A stretch of DNA of 64,000 bases, taken from contig JACJYK010000001.1 in NCBI GenBank assembly GCA_020636135.1, forward strand, positions 2,776,501 through 2,840,500, in the 5' to 3' direction. Source of the stretch: Lewinellaceae bacterium (lineage in GTDB: Bacteria > Bacteroidota > Bacteroidia > Chitinophagales > Saprospiraceae). Below the pieces are notes generated by a model, which saw only the letters and a program-made list of their open reading frames with translations, was not told the origin of the DNA and ran no database searches. Position numbers and translations under genes: made by a program. Shown piece by piece: positions 44,753 to 53,874 of this stretch. Position 1 is the first letter of the stretch. Every line of letters starts with the position of its first letter.

Positions 44753-44784
44753 AAAAAAGGAGTCTCTTTTTCGGGACTCCTTCA
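44753..44784 (-). terminator. Attenuator 1 terminator
   Basis: On the minus strand AAGGAGTC (44782-44775) pairs with GACTCCTT (44764-44757), followed by TTTT to 44753. It is nearly the same sequence as the attenuator 2 terminator, which suggests duplication. Its first arm GGAGTCCCG (44780-44772) can pair instead with CGGGATTTCC in leader peptide 1 (44819-44810), with one wobble and one bulge. Confidence 0.85.
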
Positions 44785-44806
44785 TGCTGCAAACGGCAAT
44801 GGCACG

Positions 44807-44866
44807 CTAGGAAATCCCGGCATGGTCGTTAAAAAAGTAAAAATAAAAGGCGCGTATATGCTGCAT
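44807..44866 (-). CDS. Leader peptide 1 of the pheA operon (Phe/Tyr-rich)
   Basis: A 19-residue open frame, MQHIRAFYFYFFNDHAGIS, from ATG 44866 to TAG at 44809-44807. Six consecutive codons are Phe or Tyr (FYFYFF). The segment just before the stop (44819-44810, CGGGATTTCC) can act as antiterminator for the hairpin at 44784-44753, the same arrangement as in leader 2. The start codon lies about 13 nt after the predicted transcription start. This leader is the first of two consecutive attenuators; polymerase would have to pass both to reach pheA. Confidence 0.87.
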   Translation of the reverse strand: MQHIRAFYFYFFNDHAGIS

Positions 44867-44885
44867 GAAAGGCTTGTTAACGAAA

Positions 44886-44916
44886 CAAACCTAGCACTTT
44901 TTACCGGAGATTGCAA
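44886..44916 (-). promoter_or_regulatory. Promoter of the aromatic amino acid operon
   Basis: On the minus strand a -33 TTG (44916-44914) and a -7 TAGGTTTG (44893-44886) are separated by exactly 20 bases. This is a full match to the Bacteroidota housekeeping consensus TTG-N19/20-TAnnTTTG. Transcription would start near 44879, giving a short 5-prime end before leader peptide 1. Confidence 0.8.
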
Positions 44917-45142
44917 TGGACGGGTCTATTTATTTAATCCAAATTTCTTTTTCAAGATCCATTCCAAGCAGAAAATACAGTAACCCTATCCCATTGCCAT
45001 CCATACCGGAATTATCCCGATGCATTTATTGCCCTGCTGTATATACTTGCATTTCTCGCTAAAAATCAATAATTTAAGTGTTCCGGCGCCCATAAAGTAC
45101 TTCTTATAACCACTCCATAACCGGAAAGAACATCGCTGCCAC

Positions 45143-48100
45143 ATGCCAAGCCTGCATTACAATCTCAGCCGAACCAACGATCTGGAATACATCCCGTCAC
45201 CCGATCTGATGATCATTCGGACGGAAGCCCCTGCGGAACCGGAATCGATTCTCGTAAAGGCCGGGTATATACGGGACATCGATTACCTTCCGGTCGATGA
45301 CTATCCGGAGGCCAGCGCGGAGGTCTTCAGGGTAATGGGACCAGAGCCAGCTACAAGCAGGGATCAGATCAAAGCAACTGTCCGGGCCATGGCTGACGTG
45401 AGCCTGATATACATTGGTACCATCCTCCAGCGCAGCGATACCGGAAGCTACCAGATCTATACGGGGAATATTTACATTCAATTTACGCCTGAAACGACAT
45501 CGGCATTTATCCAGGCCATCTTTTCAGAATATGACCTGGAGGAAAAGCGACGTCTTTACATGGCTGAGGTCGCCTATTTTGCCCGGTTCAAGGATGAGCT
45601 GGAGCTGGGACGGGGAATATTTGACCGTTGCCGGCAGCTCCTGACCTTACCCAACATCATCAGCTGTTATCCTGAAATGGTGGTGAAGCGGAAATCACTT
45701 CCCAATGACGCAGTCCGCAGTTTATTGTCAGGTATCGATCCTGGTTGGGCCGCCAGTATGATCCAGCTGGATATCGCCTGGACCCTGACCAGAGGAAAAG
45801 GAAGCACTATTTGCATCATCGATGATGGTATTGACCTGCACCACCTGGCTTTTCAGGGTGATAAGATCGTTGAGACCATTGACCTCCTGGATACCAGGCA
45901 GGATGCGTCCCATAAATACATGACCGAATGGCACGGCACGGCATGTGCCAGTATCGCCGCCAGCCGGGACGACAAAGCCATTGGCGTGGCTCCGGAAGCG
46001 AAATTGATGATCGCACGCTGCAAAGGATTAGGATCCGTCCATGAGGCTGAGGCCATCCTGTGGGCTGCTGATAACGGAGCGGACATCATCAGTTGCAGTT
46101 GGGGTCCCCCGGATGGACAGATCAACGATATCACAGATGACGCAATTTCCTACATCCTTCCTGATCACACCCGGCTGGCCTTGCAAAAAGCAGCAACCTA
46201 TGGAAGAAACAGTAAAGGCTGCCCTATTTTCTTTGCGGCAGGCAACGGTGCGGAGCCCGTAAAATACGACGGTTATGCCAGCAATGAATTCGTCATGGCC
46301 ATCGGCGCAGTTAATAAGGAAGGATACCTCACCCGGTATTCAGACCGGGGTGATCCGTTATTTTGCTGCTTTCCCAGTAGTGAAGTGTTGCTGGGACGTG
46401 ATGGATCGATAACGACCATCTATGGATTATCAGCAGCCGACCGGCTGGGTCCTTCCGGAATCGATCCCGGCGATTATACCAACAGTTTCGGTGGCACATC
46501 GGCATCCGCGCCAGGGATGGCTGGCGTAACCGCGCTGATGCTTTCAGTAAATCCGGAATTGTCATTAACAGAAATCAGGAACTTACTTCGCCAATCCTGC
46601 CAAAAACCTGCCGCTCCATCCGGCACCCGGCACGGAGACTACGGATCCGGGATCATCAATGCATTTCAGGCTGTGACCAGGGCTCAAAATACATCTTCCA
46701 CATACCACAAAAACAATAATAATATGGATACCTCAACCGTCAACCGCTTTGCCATCCATCTGGCCCTTAATGAAGTCGATCCAAGTGCATACCCGCAAAT
46801 GCCAAACACGTTATTTGGATGTATCAATGACTCGAATTATTATGCGTCCTTAACCAGCCACTTCCCGGAAGGGCAAAATTTTATCCTCCACGGAACTGAG
46901 GCTACCCGCGAACAATTCAGGGAGGCATTGCTGCGCGTTGCCAATTTGGCTCAACCCGAGGATGTCGTCATCATAACCTATGCCGGCCATGGCGGGTTCA
47001 TCGAAGATTTTAATGGCGATGAATCAGGGACCGGTGACGGAAGACCCTTTGATGAAACCATGGTCCTGTACAATGGGATATGGATCGACGATGAGACCTT
47101 TGCGTTGTTGGCGCAGTTCAGACCGGATGTCAACATCATTTTTTTCTTCGACAGTTGCCACAGTGGTACCGCATCACGGGCTTTTAACCCTGCCGGACAA
47201 CGCTCTTTACTGCGGACCCGTGAAACCAGTCTTGCCGTTATACGTCAGGCTTATGAATACAACAAAAAATATTACGACCAGCAGTGGCAAGCCATAAATC
47301 GTGGACAGAGCCGGACGAACAAAGCCGGTGTAAAAGCCCGCGTGATCTGTTTTGCCGCCTGTACGGACACTCAGCTGGCACAAGAGACCGACAGCAGCCG
47401 TGGTCTATTTACCTGGGTTCTGGAAAACAGCTTTGACCACAGTCTGACGATCCAGAATTTCAGAACCAAACTAACCGGGGAAATGGCGCGGTTAATGGTG
47501 CCGGAAGTCCAAAGACCTTTCTTTGATCAATATGGTGACAACCCTTCCTCATTGGATACGTTTACAATCACTGCCCTATTCGGGAGCTCGGGAACGGATT
47601 CAAAAAGCACGAATTCAAATTCCTCAACCAACGATCAGGATGCATCTCAGATGCTTGGCACCCTGTATCATACGGGCTTATTGCTCACCCGTGATGGCGC
47701 AGCCACAAATGGAACCGGCCAGGAGAATCGTCTACAGGAAGTACTCATCCGGCATGCAGCGGGAAGAAGCCTGCGTGCCGCAAATCACTGGGATCTGGCC
47801 TATGAAACCATTGCTAGCAAAACGGACTTCAAAGCCGGTGACTTTGCCGAGCCCGACCTCATTTCAATCATCAATACCGATCCTGCCGAAGCGATAGAGC
47901 GGAGCGGGGACGAATACCTGGCTACCTATCCGCATCCGGGTCCCGGCGACCGGCGGAGGATATCCTGGCATCTGGATGATGAACATTCCCAGCTGCGTTC
48001 GGCAGCCCTGATCGCTTGCCCGGAATTGGCACTGGACATTCCCGGAGATGCTGATACCTATCCGCTCATTGCCCATATCGACACCGGCATTCTTCCCGGC

Positions 48101-50668
48101 CATCCATCGCTGCCATTGCATTTTGACCAGATACAAAGCCGCGAGTTCACGGACCCCACTGACCGTGATATCTGGTACAAATTCGGCGGATTGGAGCAGC
48201 AGGGTCACGGACAGGGTACGATTAGCTTATTAGCCGGAAGAGCCTGGCGGAACATGGCTCTGGATAGTGATGAGTTCAGGGACACTTATCTGGGGGCATT
48301 CCCCTATGCCAGGGTGATCTCCTTGCGCATTGGTGACAGTGTAGCCCTCCTGAGTGGTAAAAACTTTGCCCGGGCAGTTGATTATGCCATTCGACAAAAG
48401 GTAGACGTCATTACCATGAGCATGGCCGGTGCGCCCAGCAAACTGATGGTGGATGCCATCAACCGGGCCTATGAAGCAGGAATTGTGGTCGTGTCAGCAG
48501 GCGGCAATAAATGGTACAAAGGGTTGAAAAAATTATTGCCGGATAGCCTGATGTATCCGGCAATCTGCCGGCGGGTAATCGCTGCTGTGGGTGTAAATTA
48601 TGGTCATGAGCCGTATCAAATAAAATTTGACAAGGCTACGCGTGACGCGGGAAGTCCGTATATGGAAAGTTGTTACGGGCCGAAGGAAGCCATGCAGTAT
48701 GCACTGGCAGCTTATACCCCGAATGTGGTCTGGACCGGTACGACCTCCGGCAAAATGTTTAGCAGAACCGGAGGTGGCACCAGCAGTGCCACGCCCCAGA
48801 TCGCCGCAGCTGCTGCACTTTACATTCATCATCACCGAAATTACTTCTCTCAATTGAAGCCGAAGGAAGCGTGGAAAAAAGCTGAAATTGTCCGGCAAGC
48901 CCTTTTTAGAGGAGCTAATAAAAACACCGGGTACGAGAAATATTTCGGGCAGGGGATTCTGAAGGCAAAATTCGCTCTTGAATTATCGCCAAAAGTACTC
49001 GAGGCTTCCATCACCAAACCGGAAGCTGACAGCATCGGCAGGAGTGGCCTGGACGAATTGGTGGCCATGTGGTTCAATGCTTCCCGCAGCGGGGCAGGCG
49101 CCGTATCCCCCGATGCCAAAATACAGACCATCTGCGATATGCTGGCCCTGGAAATAGAACAATTGATTTACACCCAAACAGATCTCGCTGAATTTGCCGG
49201 CCAGGATGGCATCAACTCTCAATTGGCTGAAGCGTTGTGTAAAAATCCACTTGCATCCGGTTTTCTGAAAACCATGATGCACCTGCAGCTGCGTAACACT
49301 TTCCTAGCTGAACCTACCCGGTCTGCCGATTTTTCCATGTTGTCCGCCATCCATGTACCTATTCATGAAGTGCGGACAAAAGAAGAAGGGGAATATGTAC
49401 GGATATGGACGAATTCATTGGAATATCAGATCAGTGAAGTTAAAAAAGAGCCGGCAGAAGCAGCCGGACAGGTTATTGAAATGGTCAAAATTGAACTGCC
49501 TGACGTCCCGCTAACCCGTGGAGACCTGCCGGCAGATGTACAGATCTCACACACGCTTACCAATGCAAATGCCATATTGCATCAGGTAGAATATGAAGAC
49601 GGCGAAAAAATAGCGTTCTGGAATTTTGAACAAAAAGACCAGAATAACCGGGGTGTGGGTGAACAGTTGATCCTCCGGCCCGGTGAGCAGATTTATTCCA
49701 TCCATTCCGAAGCCGGTAATGCCAGAGGCCGGGGATTCTTTAAAAAGATTAAACAAATTGTGGTAGCCGTTGTCAGGACTATACTTGACAAACCACTGGC
49801 CGGCGATGAAGGATTATATCTTATTTCCGCCGATGATCCCAAGAACCCGACATTAATTAAAAAGGAAGCTGACCTTCCAGCACTCGGCAACAGGAAATTA
49901 TTATTTCTGCATGGGACCTGGAACCAGTTTTCCGGTTCCTTTGCCGATTTGATTGATGATGCCCGCTTCATGGCCAGTTTAAAATTCACCTATGGAAATT
50001 ATTTCCTGGCATACGAAATGTCAACCATTCGCTCCAGTGTCTTTAAAAACGGAAACGCCTTGAAGCAGCATTTGGAGAAAAAGCTAAAGCTCAACCTATC
50101 CGACATCGACGTGATCTCATCCAGCCGTGGATGCCTGGTCGCTAAATTTGTTTTTACCAATGCCAACCGGATGGTGCTTACGGCAGGACCGCATTTCGGT
50201 ACACCTCTGGTAGAGCCGGACAATATCCCTGGCCTGGTGAATCGGGTTACAACCCTCTTGTCGCTGATCAACCCGTTAGGGCCTGTCACCAAAGCTATTC
50301 TCAGTGCGGTCAGCTTTGTGTTGCGCGTTATCGTGGAGGCGCCCGGTCTGGCTGATCAACGGGAACAAAGTGATCTGCTGCAAAAGGATTTGAAGGGCTG
50401 GGCATTCACCGCAAACCAATTGTTGATCGGAAACGATTACGAGCCCAATACCTCTTTTGATGATTTTTTTGATGACAAGATCATGTTTGGATTACCCAAT
50501 GATTTTATTATCCCGATCCGGTCAACTCTTGGCGTCGGTTCCGGAAGCCAGAAACCGCCGAATTATTATTTCATTGAAGACAAGGCAATCAATCACTTTA
50601 AATATTATTCCAAAATCTCCGTGAAAAATAAAATACTGGAACATCTGGGATGCCAGCAATTGCCATAA
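45143..50668 (+). CDS. Giant multi-protease: subtilisin, caspase, subtilisin and alpha/beta-hydrolase domains in one chain
   Basis: An 1841-residue protein without signal peptide or membrane helix, so probably cytoplasmic. Order: a prodomain-like region (1-200, ending NIISCYPEMVVKRKSL); subtilisin domain 1 with a full triad (Asp227 in IIDDGID, His264 in WHGTACAS, oxyanion Asn368 in AAGNG, Ser453 in GGTSASAPG); an Asn-rich linker (517-528); a caspase-like domain with dyad His616 (TYAGHGG) and Cys672 (FFDSCHSGT); a Ser/Asn/Thr linker (815-833); a second subtilisin domain, also complete (Asp980 in HIDTGILPGHPS, His1022 in GHGQGT, Asn1122, Ser1214 in GGGTSSATP); a helical and beta region (1290-1560); and an alpha/beta-hydrolase-like end with FLHGTW (about 1588) and nucleophile-like ISSSRG (Ser1661). 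The caspase part begins at an internal Met528 preceded by AT-rich DNA resembling an intergenic leader, so the gene looks like a fusion. Neighbours give no clear system; a regulated proteolytic or immune-type effector is conceivable but unproven. Confidence 0.85.
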   Translation: MPSLHYNLSRTNDLEYIPSPDLMIIRTEAPAEPESILVKAGYIRDIDYLPVDDYPEASAEVFRVMGPEPATSRDQIKATVRAMADVSLIYIGTILQRSDTGSYQIYTGNIYIQFTPETTSAFIQAIFSEYDLEEKRRLYMAEVAYFARFKDELELGRGIFDRCRQLLTLPNIISCYPEMVVKRKSLPNDAVRSLLSGIDPGWAASMIQLDIAWTLTRGKGSTICIIDDGIDLHHLAFQGDKIVETIDLLDTRQDASHKYMTEWHGTACASIAASRDDKAIGVAPEAKLMIARCKGLGSVHEAEAILWAADNGADIISCSWGPPDGQINDITDDAISYILPDHTRLALQKAATYGRNSKGCPIFFAAGNGAEPVKYDGYASNEFVMAIGAVNKEGYLTRYSDRGDPLFCCFPSSEVLLGRDGSITTIYGLSAADRLGPSGIDPGDYTNSFGGTSASAPGMAGVTALMLSVNPELSLTEIRNLLRQSCQKPAAPSGTRHGDYGSGIINAFQAVTRAQNTSSTYHKNNNNMDTSTVNRFAIHLALNEVDPSAYPQMPNTLFGCINDSNYYASLTSHFPEGQNFILHGTEATREQFREALLRVANLAQPEDVVIITYAGHGGFIEDFNGDESGTGDGRPFDETMVLYNGIWIDDETFALLAQFRPDVNIIFFFDSCHSGTASRAFNPAGQRSLLRTRETSLAVIRQAYEYNKKYYDQQWQAINRGQSRTNKAGVKARVICFAACTDTQLAQETDSSRGLFTWVLENSFDHSLTIQNFRTKLTGEMARLMVPEVQRPFFDQYGDNPSSLDTFTITALFGSSGTDSKSTNSNSSTNDQDASQMLGTLYHTGLLLTRDGAATNGTGQENRLQEVLIRHAAGRSLRAANHWDLAYETIASKTDFKAGDFAEPDLISIINTDPAEAIERSGDEYLATYPHPGPGDRRRISWHLDDEHSQLRSAALIACPELALDIPGDADTYPLIAHIDTGILPGHPSLPLHFDQIQSREFTDPTDRDIWYKFGGLEQQGHGQGTISLLAGRAWRNMALDSDEFRDTYLGAFPYARVISLRIGDSVALLSGKNFARAVDYAIRQKVDVITMSMAGAPSKLMVDAINRAYEAGIVVVSAGGNKWYKGLKKLLPDSLMYPAICRRVIAAVGVNYGHEPYQIKFDKATRDAGSPYMESCYGPKEAMQYALAAYTPNVVWTGTTSGKMFSRTGGGTSSATPQIAAAAALYIHHHRNYFSQLKPKEAWKKAEIVRQALFRGANKNTGYEKYFGQGILKAKFALELSPKVLEASITKPEADSIGRSGLDELVAMWFNASRSGAGAVSPDAKIQTICDMLALEIEQLIYTQTDLAEFAGQDGINSQLAEALCKNPLASGFLKTMMHLQLRNTFLAEPTRSADFSMLSAIHVPIHEVRTKEEGEYVRIWTNSLEYQISEVKKEPAEAAGQVIEMVKIELPDVPLTRGDLPADVQISHTLTNANAILHQVEYEDGEKIAFWNFEQKDQNNRGVGEQLILRPGEQIYSIHSEAGNARGRGFFKKIKQIVVAVVRTILDKPLAGDEGLYLISADDPKNPTLIKKEADLPALGNRKLLFLHGTWNQFSGSFADLIDDARFMASLKFTYGNYFLAYEMSTIRSSVFKNGNALKQHLEKKLKLNLSDIDVISSSRGCLVAKFVFTNANRMVLTAGPHFGTPLVEPDNIPGLVNRVTTLLSLINPLGPVTKAILSAVSFVLRVIVEAPGLADQREQSDLLQKDLKGWAFTANQLLIGNDYEPNTSFDDFFDDKIMFGLPNDFIIPIRSTLGVGSGSQKPPNYYFIEDKAINHFKYYSKISVKNKILEHLGCQQLP

Positions 50669-50807
50669 GCGCATAGATCCTATTCAGCATAAGGAAGGCA
50701 ATTCAGCTCAGTTATTTACTTACCCATATTGCCTTCCAGCGAATGGTTTGCGAATTGGGTTAAAGGCAGGCCTGGATAGCAATAGATGGGCAGTAAGGCC
50801 ATGCCGG

Positions 50808-51185
50808 TTAGGGATGAATAAGGGCAATGCCATATTTTTCTGCCAAATAAGCAGCAATCCCTTCCGACCCGTGGATAAACCGGTTTTCACGATATTGCTG
50901 TACGGGTAATTGAGTTGAATGCTCCTGGCCGGAGGGCAAAACGAGTACCGGCGTACCTTGATTTTCTTCACCCAAGAAATGAATTATTGGCTTTCTTGGT
51001 CTCGGAAAATCAACGTATGTAATGTCCAGTTTGTCTTTTAATTCAGGGTAATAATGAAGAACACCTTCCAGCATCGCGTTGAAAGGGCAAAAGTAAAACT
51101 GAGATTCGGCTCCCAGTCTTTCGTCTTTGAAATTGGGGTTCAACAGAAATAAGCGGTCTTTATGAATTGTTGCTTTTAAAGCCAT
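50808..51185 (-). CDS. DUF3088 thioredoxin-fold-like protein
   Basis: A 125-residue cytoplasmic protein matching the DUF3088 pattern: KDRLFLLNPNFKDE, FYFCPFNAMLEGVL (a CPxN/A variant of a glutathione-transferase-like active-site loop with a single Cys), ITYVDFPRPRKPII and GEENQGTPVLVLPSG. The fold is related to the N-terminal domain of glutathione transferases. The biochemical role is unknown. It lies 92 bp downstream of the DsrE-family gene on the same strand, next to a broken cysteine-dioxygenase-like gene. A role in thiol or sulfur handling is suggested only by that company. Confidence 0.7.
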   Translation of the reverse strand: MALKATIHKDRLFLLNPNFKDERLGAESQFYFCPFNAMLEGVLHYYPELKDKLDITYVDFPRPRKPIIHFLGEENQGTPVLVLPSGQEHSTQLPVQQYRENRFIHGSEGIAAYLAEKYGIALIHP

Positions 51186-51277
51186 TGGAATTGATTTTTT
51201 TTGCTTTCGGAAATGCTGAAGTTTGGTTAGTAATCACCAGACAATGCTGGTGATTACTAACTTCAAACTACATCTTA

Positions 51278-51646
51278 TTAAAAGGAAAGGGTGGATGCTC
51301 CTTCTTTGATGGCTTCGTGAATGAATCCTGAGCCCACGATCTGAACACCATCGATCAGGTCTTCTTCGCTGTATCCACGGACTTTGGCGCATGGGGGGCA
51401 TACTCCGACGCCACCACCGGCATTGATCACGGTCTGGATCATGTCTATCATGGTAGGATCCAGCGGATTCAGATGTACCAGGTCAGCTGCTCCTTTACGA
51501 ACCCAGTCGACTGCCGAGCTGGCCAGGAATACGCGGACCTCCAGTCCATTTTTAATTCCGCCATTGGCAATGCTCCAGGCTACGGAAGCTCTTTCATCGT
51601 GTAAGCCATGAGTGATAACTACTACTAATTTTTGATTGTCAGTCAT
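51278..51646 (-). CDS. DsrE-family protein
   Basis: A 122-residue protein with the DsrE/DsrF-like fold. Family stretches include KLVVVITHGLHDERASVAWS, VRVFLASSAVDWVRKGAADL and GVGVCPPCAKVRGYSEEDLI. The Cys pair in CPPC is at the position where related proteins carry a sulfur-accepting cysteine, so a persulfide or sulfur-relay role is possible. It lies between the DUF3088 gene and the cysteine-dioxygenase-like pseudogene, all on the minus strand. The locus may have dealt with cysteine oxidation or sulfane sulfur. Confidence 0.78.
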   Translation of the reverse strand: MTDNQKLVVVITHGLHDERASVAWSIANGGIKNGLEVRVFLASSAVDWVRKGAADLVHLNPLDPTMIDMIQTVINAGGGVGVCPPCAKVRGYSEEDLIDGVQIVGSGFIHEAIKEGASTLSF

Positions 51647-51700
51647 AATAAATTGTTGTTTGAATTAGAAATGAATAAAAATTGATTTGATGGTTTAAAG

Positions 51701-52322
51701 TCAGACGATACCAGGTGTATAGGCATGTAAGCTGTATGCATAATCATCTGAAGGATTCCCGACAGCATGAAATGCCATGGTATCATCCAGATAAGCCATA
51801 CTACCGCTCTGATATTGACATACTGCCAATTCTTTACCTCCTTCTTTAGGACCTCCGCTCCTCCAGTGCGCCTTGCAGCACCTTATAGACGCAGCCTCCC
51901 TTGGCGTGTCCATGGATTGAGCTGAATTTTCCGGGTTCCCAGCGGATTAGTACCACCTTCATGTATCTGTTCTGGACCAGGATATATCTGTGATCCGGGC
52001 TTTTCCTGAACTGCTCAAAAATGGTTGGGTCATTAAATACCACTTGCTGCAGTACCGGTAAAAATTGAGTCGCATTGTAGGTGCCGTTGTGATCTGTGAA
52101 CGTCTTGAACAAATCGCGGCAAACTGGTTCCAGATTTGGTATGATGCCTTCGGCGATGGCAACAGAAGCCTCTTCAGTCAGCAGGCCGGATACATTGATC
52201 CCTTCGCCCACTGCAAATGAACGGGGAAGCCAGCGTATTACCGGTGAATATTGCTGTTTTTGAATGTTAGACAGAAGTGGAAGTACTGCGATGTTGGTGT
52301 TTGAAGTTACATTGAGTTTCAT
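51701..52322 (-). pseudogene. Cysteine-dioxygenase-like gene broken by a frameshift
   Basis: The N-terminal part (52322 to about 51850) encodes a cupin-type dioxygenase. It includes RYMKVVLIRWEPGKFSSIHG and HAKGGCVYKVLQGALEE, with the metal-binding His-x-His and the Cys position known in cysteine dioxygenases. The frame then stops after ERRS. The rest of the domain continues in another frame (KEGGKELAVCQYQSGSMAY, then FHAVGNPSDDYAYSLHAYTP with the third His) to the stop at 51701. Removing one T near 51848 restores a single frame of about 206 codons. It is either a genuine inactivation or a sequencing error. The intact product would oxidise cysteine or a related thiol to the sulfinate. Confidence 0.78.
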
Positions 52323-52431
52323 AATTCTTTGCTTTTGTATGATGCAAAGATGGCCCTCAATGCAGGCGTAGGGTTTTGCCTAAAAGTTCAAGAATTTGAC
52401 AATTCGGCTCAAATACTTAAATACTGAGCTT

Positions 52432-53284
52432 TTAGTTGTTTTTATAATCTGAAGGTGACTTGCCGATCTGCTTTTTAAAGGCTCTGCTGAAATGGGACAA
52501 GTCCTCAAACCCGGATTCAAAGGCGATCTGGGTTACATTCATAGTAGTGTTCTTCAACAAATTGGCCGCGCTCGACGCGCTTTTTCGTGAGCCATTTTCC
52601 AGGAGACTCACCAAACTGCTGTTGAAAGTCTCTTTTGAAAGTAGATAAGCTGCGATGGCACAGCTCGGCATATTCCTCCAATTTCAGATTAAAGCAAAAA
52701 TTATTTTCCATAATCCGCTCCAGCGAAGGTCTCTCCTCATCGGAAATTACGGCAAAATAAGACACCAGGTCAGAATCACAGTTCATCAGGTTTATCAGCA
52801 ATTCCTTTAATTTTAGGACCATGATGTCATCGGTTGGGCGGTCGACACCCCGAAAATAGGAGAGCATCGACAAAAAATAACCTTCCAGAAAAGTTGAAGT
52901 TTCAATTTCAAAAGCGGTTGTCTGATCTTTGCTGCCGGATTGATTCAATCTTCGTTTACCCTGCAATTCCTTAAATGTTTCCCGGATCAGATCATCCGAC
53001 AGGAAAAAGCCCAGCATACAATACTCATCATCGAAATACTGATGAATTATTTCTGCTCCTTTTTTAAGATAAAGGCTTTGACCAGGCTTTAATGTCCATT
53101 CTCCATTTATCGTCATATACGTCTTCTTTCCACTCAGGACATAGACGAGATAGTCGTTTCTGGAGAAGATGCCGACTTCTTCAGCATCAATCGGACAGGT
53201 ATATTCAAGACAAACTGTATCCCGGTATTGAAAGCGGTTGAATCGCAGATTCTCCTTTACGATTTGATAAAAATTGAGGATCAC
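52432..53284 (-). pseudogene. AraC-family regulator broken by a frameshift
   Basis: The 5-prime part encodes the ligand-binding domain (NDYLVYVLSGKKTYMTINGE) and the first HTH (YAELCHRSLSTFKRDFQQQF, then GESPGKWLTKKRVER). At about 52565-52573 the frame is lost. The second HTH (NVTQIAFESGFEDLSHFSRA, FKKQIGKSPSDYKNN) continues in another frame to the stop at 52432. Alignment with the intact paralog at 7137-8102 shows the spacing is right if two bases were lost from a short GCGCGC run. The start at 53284 is GTG. Without the second HTH the first product would probably not bind DNA normally. It lies upstream of the broken dioxygenase gene and was probably its regulator. Confidence 0.8.
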
Positions 53285-53632
53285 AAGCGCTGGGTTTTAT
53301 TAAAACTAATAAAATGACGCCATACCCCTTGTCAAATACACCACAGAATTTCATTTCTTAGCGCATATAAATTGGTTTTTCAGGCCATTTTGCCATTAAA
53401 AGCAAAACATCTCCATTATTTGACCACATTGCAACGAGATCCGTCAGAGAATAACAACTGCCGGTCCGTAAGCCACACTCATCAAAAGTCAGGTCAGTTT
53501 AATAATTGTTCCATCATTTATTTTTGACCGATCCGACTGTCCCGATGAATGCATGGCAAATACCCTTATATTGTTACCACGCTACATAAAAACCGGATCT
53601 ACTGTCCGATGTTTTTTTGATTTTATGGGTGC
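53285..53632. other. Intergenic region, nothing recognised
   Basis: About 350 bases upstream of the AraC pseudogene. No gene, structured RNA or exact promoter match was seen. Confidence 0.4.
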
Positions 53633-53871
53633 AACCCAAATCATGCAATAGAATTCGTTGCGAGGCTCATTTATCCAAGATTAGCAAGTGATTCGCTGAG
53701 GAGTCACAGCAAGCTATGGCGACGAAGTGAAGTGCTTGATTAATGAAGCAGAGATTGATTTAAATTCTTACAACACTATTCCAATGCAATGCATTAATCA
53801 TATCCTGATTTACAGTCACCTGGAGCTCTTACTGTATTTTAATTGAAAGGGTCTATTCCATGATTTGGGTT
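53633..53871. mobile_element. 239-bp MITE-like element with 20-bp terminal inverted repeats
   Basis: The left end (53633-53652, aacccaaatcatgcaataga) and the reverse complement of the right end (53852-53871) match at 19 of 20 positions. There is no coding capacity between. The right end lies 3 bp from the stop codon of the permease gene. No clear target duplication was seen. A non-autonomous transposon is the best guess. Confidence 0.5.
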
Positions 53872-53874
53872 CAA

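Noticed and set aside
45143..50668. Reading the giant gene as an artificial join of several genes by assembly error
   Set aside because: The frame is open for 5.5 kb with consistent codon use, and domain junctions are ordinary low-complexity linkers. A natural fusion is more likely, though the junction is noted as a finding.
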